A DNA stretch of 64,000 nt from Branchinecta lynchi (Eukaryota > Arthropoda > Branchiopoda > Anostraca > Branchinectidae). A program made the position numbers and the translations under genes. The DNA lies in the NCBI GenBank assembly GCA_023053575.1, contig JAKZAP010000016.1, positions 7,622,046-7,686,045 on the forward strand. The letters run 5' to 3'. Below the pieces are notes generated by a model. That model saw nothing but the letters and a program-made list of their open reading frames with translations, was not told where the DNA came from and searched no databases. Positions 9,666 through 20,300 of this stretch are shown here, in pieces; position 1 is the stretch's first letter; each line of letters opens with the position of its first letter.

Positions 9666-9990
9666 ATAAGCTGCGTTCGTTGCACTCCCGGCTGTCTCTG
9701 GTGTTTTGTCCCCGGTGTCCGGTTCTCCTCTTGTAACGCGTTTTCTGGTTCACCGGTGAGTGCGAAAACGGCATAAATTCTGGGCTTTGCGCGAAACCCC
9801 GTCAATTGACGAAAAATTTGCTAACTTCTCGGTAAAGCCGGGCTCCCGAGCCGGTTCTGGTTAGTCTGCGAGAACCGGACACCGTTTAATTCAAAAACGG
9901 GTTATAAGACTGGTGAGTAGTCACCGGCGGATAATAAGAATAATCGGAGACCACCGGTGAGAACTCCCCGTGACAAAGAACGCAGCTATA
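9666..9990 (+). mobile_element. family L MITE, copy 1
   Basis: Inverted ends TAAGCTGCGTTCGTTG and AAAGAACGCAGCTTA-like, flanked by TATA on both sides (possible duplicated target). Inside are ACCGGTGAG motifs, GAGCCGGTTCTGGTTAG and GGGCTCCCGAG. A related inverse copy, truncated at one end, is at 62878-63092. Non-coding. Confidence 0.65.
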
Positions 9991-10160
9991 CTAGGATATG
10001 TCAACCCGATCATGCGCATAATAACTGCAGGTCCTGACCCCCCCCCCCCAAGAACCCAATCCCGTGTACAATAGGAAGTTAAAAAGGCGTTTGCGAAGAG
10101 GACAACAACGAACCCAACTTCGTGCATAAGTATGGTACTTCTTCAGCCCACGCCGACTTC

Positions 10161-10453
10161 GAGCGTGTTCCATCCTACTTATCATAGTTACTACGCATGA
10201 CGTCACGAATTCTGGCTTTTTGCCGTCAAGGCTGGAGCGATTTTTCTATTTTCCAGCAGAATATCATACCACGGGTGAATCCGACCAATCACGTTACTGA
10301 GATGCGTAGTTACCACGCTTATTACGCTCCCAAGCATGGTAAGCAAATAGTTACTATTCCGAGAAGGTTGGGAACGGTAAGCGTAGTAACTTTTTACGAG
10401 GAAAGAACGAATATAGTAACTAACAGTTACTATTGTTAGAAGGGTGGAACACG
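10161..10453 (+). mobile_element. family C MITE, copy 1
   Basis: About 293 bp. Left end GAGCGTGTTCCATCCTACTT, right end AGAAGGGTGGAACACG. Dense in AGTTACTA/TAGTAACT motifs in both orientations, and it carries a perfect TGACGTCA at 10198-10205. Other copies: 18749-19045, 24895-25159, 31763-32059 (inverse) and 48040-48273. Confidence 0.85.
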
Positions 10454-11219
10454 TCGACTCTGTGAGTCATGTTTTACGGAAATCGCAAAAGAGATAAGTC
10501 ATCACTGATTTGATCCAGCGATATTTCGGCCCTTCTTGGCAAGGGTTCACTCCAGGTTGTATAAGGATCCCTCGCAAGGTAGCTACTGCGGTTGAAAAGT
10601 TGCAGCCAATCAAATTTGCCCACCAGAGGTTTGCACGGAGTTTGTCCCTTCACTTTTAAAGTTGTACAACGAAGCATAAGCTGAGCTGCCAGTTTAAATA
10701 ATCGTAGGCCTATTATGATTTATGTGTGTGCTCACAAGTTGTATCCATGACTATACCAAACAAATTTGGCGTGAGCCACGACACGTTTTTGCTAAACAAA
10801 AAGATTTATCTAACTAGAAGAAACGAGCCTGCTGAAGCTTGAAGAAGACCCTGGCCAAGACGGGCCAACATATCGCTAGATCAGACCACAGCAGCGGCTG
10901 ACTTGTTGCACGTTTATCTTGAACGGACTCGGACTCGCCCAGCCGAAACCTTGTGACCTCTGAACACTTACCCCTTGTAACATATCGGACATAACTCTAT
11001 ATGACTAAGTCCAAAGCACGCCTGTGATCCTCAGGAAGAACGAGAAAACGTCTCACTAGCGACTCAAACTCAACAACTCAAATCCTGTGCCAAACAATCA
11101 CGGCGATCTTCGGGAGCAGCTGTGATACCCGACGTGATACCGCTTCTGACTGTTCCGCTAGGTATAATACCCGGCGATTTTGCATCGGCAAGGAGAGTTA
11201 GTCATCAAGAGTATTCTAC
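10454..11219. other. 3' flank of AP3B with two retroelement-like hairpin motifs
   Basis: At 10500-10560 (minus) and 10842-10885 (plus) lie diverged copies of the motif GACCCTTGCCAAGAAGGGCC followed by GAAATATCGCT, better preserved at 56195-56250. They face each other about 300 bp apart. The frame at 10474-10677 spans one motif and looks like retroelement debris. The rest should include the AP3B 3' UTR on the minus strand; no clear AATAAA on that strand stands out. Confidence 0.4.
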
Positions 11220-11370
11220 TTAAGGTTTTTCAATTGCGTCTTTCAGCTGGTTAGCCAGCATAGAGCCAATGATTATTTTTTCACAATTCACGATTACAGT
11301 GGCTTTCGGTGCTTGTGTTTTGATGGTCACGAGAACAAGCATCTTCGAAGAAAGGGTCTGGCCAGAAAAC
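11220..11370 (-). CDS. AP3B: AP3B exon 16 (terminal coding exon)
   Basis: Acceptor TTATTTGTAG, then 49 residues and TAA at 11222-11220. Contains [16 protein letters not shown] and [12 protein letters not shown], matching the appendage end of AP-3 beta, where NTEKTVIGSVLL or NCEKMVIGSML is usual. It enters phase 2, as exon 15 requires. The stop fixes the gene's 3' limit and shows that it converges on PDCD7. Confidence 0.9.
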
Positions 11371-14300
11371 CTACAAATAAGATATCAGTAAGTCCAGGGG
11401 CATCACCTTTGGGGGAGGGGGGGGGGGGGCGTCCAGTTTGTGTCGACGGAGTAAAAATTGCAAATTTGTAAATTTGCCGCCAGTACAGATTAGGACCGGT
11501 GTAAAACTAACTGTAACGCATCAATTGAGATTAGTCCTTTAATAAAAACTCGTTTATTTAAATTCACATACTCGGCTTTTCATTTCAGCTTTCGCTAAAA
11601 ATCGAAACTTCCAACGATTGTACCCAGAACAAGTTAAACTAAGCGCCGCAGGCGAAATCTTTTAAATCTTCATTTTTCCGGAAAAATTTGGCTATCCATA
11701 CAAGTTCTAGCTTCGAACGTGTTTCAAACCCCCAAGAATTTCAATCCTAAAACACCAATTGAATGAAACACCGTTGTTCCAAACAGAGAATACTACGTAA
11801 CGCGCCGCAGGCGAAATCTTGTGTAAAAGTAACTTTAATGCATCAGTTCAATTTATTCCTGTAATTTAAGTTCGTATATTTAAATTCACATATTCGGCTT
11901 TTGTTTCAACTTTCGCTAAAAAGCGAAGCTTCAATGACTTGCCCAGAACAAGTAAAACTAGACCTACGTTGCCTGGGCAACGTGAAGTGTTGCGGCAACC
12001 TTTGTCCGGCTTTGCCGACTAAAGTGTTGCTCTCAACACTTTGATTTTGTTCTTCGCTGTCGGTTAAATGCTGAAGTTGTCAACTTATCGAAGCTTATAA
12101 AACGGTACGTTCTAATAAGAAAACTATCAGTAATCACATGATCAAAGTCTATTCCTCAGTGTTGCAAAAACAACAACAACATAATATCGGAAGAAGGGAC
12201 TAAATTGACTTTGCAGCGAGTTGAACTCCCTTTTCAATGTAGACATCGTGACGGATGAAAACTTGGAACAATATCTTATATAATCTAGTTCGTATTATAA
12301 AGCTATGCGTAACTTTTAAGGATTAAAATACCATAGATGCCACTATTACTTATTACGAAACTACCTCATTGTTTTACATTATCGTTTGTACCTGTTGCGT
12401 AAATAGTTAATCCTAGGTTACAGCGATAGACCATCCATACTAACTTTCTTGGCGTCAGATTTTATAGAATCGATTACAATGTGCACCATTTTGCACAAAT
12501 TCCTAGCCCCTCGTGAACTATTCCTACTTACCAGTCCCTGTCCCGTTATACACATCAAGTTCACCGGAAACAAATAAAGTGTACACCAGCTAGCAAAAGT
12601 TTGTAAATCCCTCATCGCTGAAGATGATTGTAGCATAACAGCCGTTTATTACTTACAAGTCCCTTACCCTTTGCATGTCTTACAGTTGGGAACCAAATTA
12701 CACCGCAAACCCCTCAATGCCGAAGATGATTATGAGCTAACAGTCAAATGTTGCTTACAAGTCCCCTACATGGACTACAACTACAACTGGTATCGGCCTA
12801 TTTTTGGTTTCAGTGTGTACCTCACTACTGAAGTTGTCAAGCCCTTGAAACTTTCAAATGACATATGACATATGCTTTGATCAGCTCATCAAGGGCTATC
12901 GCTTACCCTAACATCAACAAAAAGAATATCGGAATAAGGGACTAAGTTGACATTGCAGTCAGTTGAATTTTATCCTTTTCAGTCGTTGACATTCGTGACG
13001 GATGAAAACTTGGAGCATTATCTTACATAATCTAGTTCGTATTATAAAGCTATCCGTAGCTTTTCAGGATTAAAATACCATAGATGACACGATGAGTTAT
13101 TACGAAACTACCTCATTGTTATACCTACCATTATCGTGTGTACCCGTTGAACAAACAGTTAGTCCTAGGTTACAGCGATAGACCATCGATACAAACTTTC
13201 TCTACCGTTAGATTTATAGAAATCAAATACAGTGTGCACCAATTTGGACAAATTTCTAGCCCCTCGTGAACCGATTCTTACTTACAAGTCCCTCTCCCGT
13301 GATAGACATCAAGTTTACCGGAAACAAATAATGGGTACACCAGCTAGCAAAAGTTGCAAACCACTCTTTCTGAAGATGAAAACAGCCGATTGTTACTTAC
13401 AAGTCCCTTGCATGTCTTACAATTGGGAACCAAATTGTTCTTACCATCGAATACACCGGAAACAAATAACAGGTACACCAACTAGCAAAAGCTGCAAACC
13501 CCTCATCGCCGAAGATGATTATGAGCTAACAGTCGACCGTTGCTTACAAGTCCCCTTCGTGTCTCACAACTGGTATCGCCTATTTTCGGTTTCAGTGTGT
13601 ACCTTACTACTGAAGTTGCCAACCCCTTGAAACTTTCAAACTGGTGGATCTCATGAAGGAATTTTTTTTTACAAAAAAATGGATGACATATACTTTGATC
13701 AGCTCATCAACGGCTATCGATTGACGCCGATTTTTTTTTTTTTTTTACTCTGTCTTAGTTCAAAAGTTGACTTTTTTTGCCGTAGGCCAACTTTTCTAAC
13801 GTCACCGCTTAGAAAGGAGCAAAGGATAAGCTCTATTTTCTTTGCAATGAGAGAACTTTTAATGTTCAAGAGGCACATCTGAAACCATTTCTCTACCGCA
13901 ATCCCAAGTGCAACAAGACCAAAGGTATCGATGGGATCCCAAAAATCTAAGATTTGATCCAGACATTTGGGTATTGTCTTCGCCAGGCTACGAATTCCGA
14001 GCGAACTACTAGTCCAGCAAAAAGAAATTTCAGAAACAAATCCAGCGTATCTCCTTATCCCTATAAACAACTTCTAATCAACTTTAAATAAAAATTTGAC
14101 TTAAAAAAAATGCAGGTACAACCGGATTCCGGACTAATTATATGTCCGGGTAAAAAATGATTATCATATAGCCTACAGACTCAGCGTCTCTTCTTACCCC
14201 TAAATCTAACATCTAATCAGCTTCAAATAAAAATTTAGCTTTTAACATATTTTCCGGTTTTGGCCGGATTACAGGCGAATTAGTTGTCCGGCGAGAAAAT

Positions 14301-17300
14301 GGTTTTCACCATCGTGTTCAGCATATCTTCTTACCCCAAAATCAAACATTTAATCAACTTCAAATAAAACTTTTACTTCTAACCAACTTTCCTGTTTTTG
14401 CCGGATTCCAGACAGAATATTTGTCCAGCGAGAAAATTGTTTTTCACCATCGGGTTCAGCATGTCTTCTTACCCCTAAATCAATCATTTAATCAGCTTCA
14501 AATGAAACTTTTACTTTTAACAAACTTTCCGGTTTTTGCCGGATTCCGGGCGAACTATTTGTCCGGAGAGAAAATGATTTTCACCATCATGCTCAGCACG
14601 TCTTCTTACACCTAGATCAAACATTTTGTTTTGTATTGCCATGGCCCTCGGGCTTTTTGTGTAAATATATATCATATCATATCATGTAATCAACTTCAAA
14701 TGAAAATTTTACTTTTAACCAACTTTCCGGTTTTTGCCGGATTCCGGACGAACAACGTGTCCGGCGAGAAAATGATTTTCACCATCATCACACCAAGTTT
14801 CAACAAAATATCTCATTCCCTTCGAGATTTATCGTGTTCACAGACGGCCGGAGAAACGGACAACTTTTGCGATGTCATAGGTATCCCTCCACTTACATTT
14901 TCCCAAAAAACAGAATGATAAACTCAGCTGAAATCGCTAACAGAAATGGGTAGAAACAATAGATGGAGGCACTTTCGGACCCGTGGGAAAAAAACACTTT
15001 TTTGTTTCTGTAAATTTTTATATTTATCACTCAAAGAAGATATTTTGGCTGTAGGGCCGGGTAACTGCCGCATATATTTAACACTTATCGATTTTAGTCC
15101 ATCTTCATTTTGAAACTGGCGCCTGCCTGCCTGCTTGCTTGCTAGAACGGAGCTTTCCACTCGAAAGCAGAAACATGGTTTGATGAAACGAAAGGTTCGC
15201 TGCACAACTTTAAATAGTCCTCTCTGATGTTGTGGTAGGATAGGTGTTAGTTTGTTTAATAGTTATTTAGGTATTAGAAGTATGAGTTGAGTGTTGAATA
15301 TTTGGATGGGTACATTGCAGTTGGAGTGCTTGTTTATTTTTATATTTTGTCCCACCATGGCCCATGGGGATTTTTTTTTGGGAATACATTCATTCATTCA
15401 TTCATGGGCTATATAACTCCACTTCACATCGCACACCGTAGGCTCTGGCTCGAGGACAAGCAAAAACCATCCTTTTTGGCCCCAGGCAAAAGTTCTACGG
15501 AGCTTTCCAAAATGTAATGTCATATTCATCAATCCGGCCTAAGGTCTACACTTTCCGTAAAAACCGCGCAGGTTAGTCCCTTACCAGTTACCAAGATTAA
15601 AATGAAATCGGCGGCATAGAAAAAAAAAAAAAAAAAAAACGAGGACAAAATCTAAGTGTTGCTCTGGCAACACAATTATGCACCGCATGCGAAATTTTTT
15701 CCTTTTTTCCGGAAAATTTAATCTATACTTACCATACAAGTTCTAGCTTTTATTTCACCCCCCCCCCCCATGAATTTAAGCCTAAAACGGCAACTAAACG
15801 AAATACCGTTCTTCCAGATAGAGAATACTATGAATGCTGAGCAGGCGAAATTTTGTGGACATGCTGATAAGAATGCGCCTTTTTGCGATCCCAGATAAAC
15901 GTAAGGCTACCTGTGAAATCACAGATCTTTCCGCCAAAAAAGTAGTGGCCATCCATATTAAGTAGGCACAATTGGTAGATCTGTTAAGAATTCACAGCAA
16001 ACGAAGCAGTTTTCCCGTTAAAAGACATGCTCAATAATGGAGTACTGCGATCATCATTGCCTTGCATCCCGTCATTTACCAAATCATGACCACACCGAGA
16101 ATCGAACAAGAAAAGAAATAAGGATCCCAGTTTGCCGGTAAGTCCTATTTCGATCATCGATGTGCCAGATCAACCAAAAGTCAGTATGTGGGTACGAACA
16201 GACAAAGATGTACAAACAAAACAAGAAAAACAGGTTTGCCGAATTTTGAAGTCATAGAACGAATGGAACGAAGAAGTGTTTGGTCGATATGCCGAAAGAG
16301 TACGGATGCCCGACAAAAGCATTCAGAATTCTATTTCTTCTGTGTTTTGCACGACAAGACTAAAGAACTTCATTTCTTACGTGTAAACAGAAGAGCCGAT
16401 GTGCCGACGAACCTTTCACTTTCGGGATGCGCCCGATAAGCATTAAAAGAATTTGATTTCTTACATCTAAAAAAAACCCGATGTGCCGATGAGAATACCG
16501 ACGTCCGAGAAAACCATACAGAACCCGATGTACCGACCAGTCGACTGACGCCCGACAAAAACATCCAAAATTGTATTTCTTCTGTGTTTGCCGGCGCTCT
16601 GCTTCTCAAGACCTTTAGGGGCCCCCCCCCCCCCCCCCATTGTGATGCCACTGGTTAAGTCTGACACATGCATCGCCGCGTCTGTTTTACTTTAGTTCCA
16701 TCTATCTATCTAAGTTTTGTAATGTATATCATTAAGTAACACAATAACTGACAATAAAAATGACAAAATTGCGAATACTATTGAACGAGTAGCTCAGTGC
16801 TCAAGAGCCTTCGATGATCAGATCTGTATAAAGTAAACTGTAATACCCAAAATAAAGTAAACCCAAATCTGCAACGACGACGAACGAGCAGAAAGAAAGA
16901 TTTAATAGTGCGAGGGATTACCCGCTCTACATTATTGTGTACACACAGTGACCGGTGCCGACAACGGATCTCACATGTTTGGATATTAAAATTAGCATAT
17001 TTAGAAGCATTGAAAGATGTATCACCTAATGTATAGCCGGCGCCGGGGAATGGTATACAACAAGTGCCGAGGAGTTTGGCGACCCCTCGAAATCGTATGC
17101 TCTTACCTGAACACCAGCGGGTCTGTTGAGGGGACGCTGGAGACATTGGCGGCTTCGAAGATACGTCTGCAGATGGTCTGCCCATCCACAACCGTCGGTG
17201 GGAGGTTCGCTTGGACGGACGATTCGTTCATCCCCCGTAGTTTCGCTAACAAGAATAAGAAAACATGGAAAGAATGTCTACGGGGCTCCGGTACTTAATG

Positions 17301-20300
17301 CAGTTAAAAAGGTTCATTTGCCACGGTTCATAATGAACGAATGAAGAATTTGTAACGCACTGCCCAAGGGCATAGCGCGGTATAAATTAATACATTAACA
17401 AAATTTAAAACACTCAAATAGTTGACAGAAAGTTTTATTCAGGAATGAGAATTAAAGTATTCTTCCAACTGGCGAAGGACCAGAAACTAAGAAACAAGTC
17501 CACTGAATACTTGAAATACCTTTTTTGATGTTGAAGAGAACAGGCTGTCAAGTTTTTAAGATGATTTCTGAATACTTGTCGTCCGGAACTTTGGGGATGC
17601 CTACGGGTGTTTCCGGACCCCAATACTTTTAATTGCTCTTCCGTCAAAGGTATTCAGCAGAACGCAAGCAGAACACTCGAGGGTTCTCAAGCTCAAGCGT
17701 TCTACCGAAGAAGTACAAATCAAGTTAAGAATCACTCATTCACTTAAAGTTCAACTGAAAAGCCAACTTATTTTTGTATCATTTAATTGAATATACACTG
17801 CCTTTCTGATTGTATTAAGAGATTTTTTTTTGTTTTTTACTATTTGCTCTAGAATGACGTTCAGAATATCTACGGTCGTCTCACAACGCAAATTTCTACT
17901 ATGACGCAGAAATACTGAATCTAAACACATACGCGGCGTTTCAGTGGCCAGTGATCAGCTAACGGAAGGTAGCTCACTCCGTCAACACTTATTTTTCGTA
18001 AATCGTTTTCGTCGAGCATACAACACAGATACATGCGCATAGAGCATACAAATTCCACTATATGAAAATCGATTATTCATGAATAGCAGAGCAGCGAAGT
18101 AACGCATTTTTATCGGGTTTTCACGCCAATTTACGTGAATAAGTGATGGATAACTAGATTGTCCCATCTAAGACCTTTTCAGTTAAACTTTAAAGCTTAA
18201 GCAAATACGGCTGAGACCCGACAGTCTAGTTACAGATCAGTTATTCACGTGAATTGGTCCGAAAACCCGATAAAAATGCGTTGCTTCGTTTGTTCACTAT
18301 CCAAAATACTATCGATTTCATCGAATGAACTGGTACCTCTATGTGCTTTTTCCTCTAATGGTCCATTTACACACTGCGTAAAATCCGAGCGTATTTTGAA
18401 ATCCCAGCGTATTTTACGCACATTTTGAGCTTGAAAACATTTGTAGCAATACGGATGTATCTGATTGCGGTCCGTTTTGTATCTAAATACGCCCGTATTG
18501 CTAGAAATCTTTTCAAGCTCAAGACGTGCGTAAAATACGCTCGGATTTCAAAATACGCTCGGATTTTACGCAGTGTGTAAACCCACCATAAGCTTGGATT
18601 GTATGTATAGCATCAATAAAGGTTTGCCATTGCTGAAAAATAAACTAAAATGACAGATTCCTTGCACGACATATTTAACATCATTCTTTTACCTTCTTCA
18701 GCCATGCCTTTTTCCGAGATTAGCGTCTTTAATAGCCACGTAAATGCAGAGCGTGTTCCACCCTACTTACCGTAGTTACTACTCATCACATCACGGATCC
18801 TGGCTTTTTGGCGTTAAGGCTGGAACACATTTTTTAAATATACGTGCCGAGGGCTGATCGGACCAATCATGTTACAAAGATCTTAGCTACCACGATAACT
18901 ATGCTCCCGAGAGTGGTAAGCAATAGTTACTTAGTTACTATTTCGAGAAGGCTGGAACGGTCTTCGTAGTAACTTTTCATGAGGTTGGAAGGAAAATAGT
19001 AACTATTAGTTACTATTGTTAGAAGGGTGGAAGCGGAACACGCTCGCAGGCTTTTGTTGAAGTTCAAAGGGTTGGTCGTGAAGGCGGTAGACGTTCCGAC
19101 CGTTATTACCAGACCCCAGAAAAAAAGCCCTTGTATGAGTCAAAATAATTTAGTGGATTCAAATACCAAATGTAAAAATAAGGTGCATTTTAAGATAAAC
19201 TTTAAACATGAGCCTGGCTTTTGTTGCATGCTGCAGGTCCACTTCTCGGCCGATTCCGGACTGATTCTTCTACATCCGTTTTTGCACTACAGTGCTTCCG
19301 AGGAAGACGGCAGCGCTTCTTGAGAATCACCGACCAAGTCCGTGCTTCCCTACAAGGTGCTCCAGCGCTGCCGCTTAAACCAAGAGGAAAGTGAATCCAA
19401 AAATGCATGTTTTGCAAAAGCAAAGAAGTGCTGCAGCAGTGATGCGGCAGCGCTATTTCAACAAAAACGAGGCTATGGTCTTCTTCCACTCGGTACTGGG
19501 TGGCTTCGATACAGCTGGGTAGCGCCACTTTTCGCCTTTCGTTCAGCTTCCTGCCAATCGTGGCTTCGTGCGAAGGTACCAACAGACCCAGAGGCCACCA
19601 GAAAGCAATGTAATTATCAAAATCACTGTTACAAGTACTTTAACATGCCCCACTCACCTTGTTCAGCCGAGAATAGTGCTTCCGACATAACCGCAGCTCT
19701 GATGGTCTCCCCAATCGGCGGCCGGATGGATAATTTCGTTATTCTTCCCCCCACAGACACCTCAAAAACAGCATCTTGTGTTGAGTCAGCGAAGTCAATG
19801 CCTGCTAGGACTACCCTTGTCTGTCCCCTGGGAAGGGAGGCGACAGCAGGAAAGTCGCACATTGACATGCCACTGGGAAGCATCTGAAAAAAAAAATATC
19901 AGGTTGAAACGGGCCCGGCCATCCCGATGAAAAATTTGTAGCCTGTATAGTTGTATGATAGTTGTACGAAAAAGTTGCATGTAATACTATGTAATAGTAA
20001 AGAATACCATCATTTAATGTGCCTCAGACTGGTCCTCAGACTGGTCCAAATTTTGGACTAAAACTCCTTGACCACCCAACTCTCCGATCCCTTTTACCCC
20101 CGGATTTTGAGGTTGAACGCCCAAGGCCACCAAGGCAAGTATCCACCAAAGTCCCGAAGCTCATGCCGATCGCATGTAACCGGGAAAGATATTGTAATAG
20201 CTTCATTCCGAAATTTGTTGAATTTTACAATAATGTTATTTTGTCTTAGTTATTTTGTTATGAATTTTATTTCGGTTGTTGACTTCAATGGTTTACCTTT

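Noticed and set aside
10500..10885. Hammerhead ribozymes at the paired motifs 10500-10560 and 10842-10885
   Set aside because: CTGANGA and GAAA boxes are not intact in either copy; only the 56195-56250 copy keeps both.
17435..17647. Minus-strand frame followed by AATAAA, considered as the AP3B last exon
   Set aside because: No similarity to the AP-3 beta C-terminus and wrong phase; the true terminal exon is 11220-11370.
19342..19887. 181-codon plus-strand frame with W-V..P resembling the PDCD7 C-terminus
   Set aside because: It runs through family J repeat sequence and the complement of AP3B exon 14; a better PDCD7 C-terminus is at 6890-6964.
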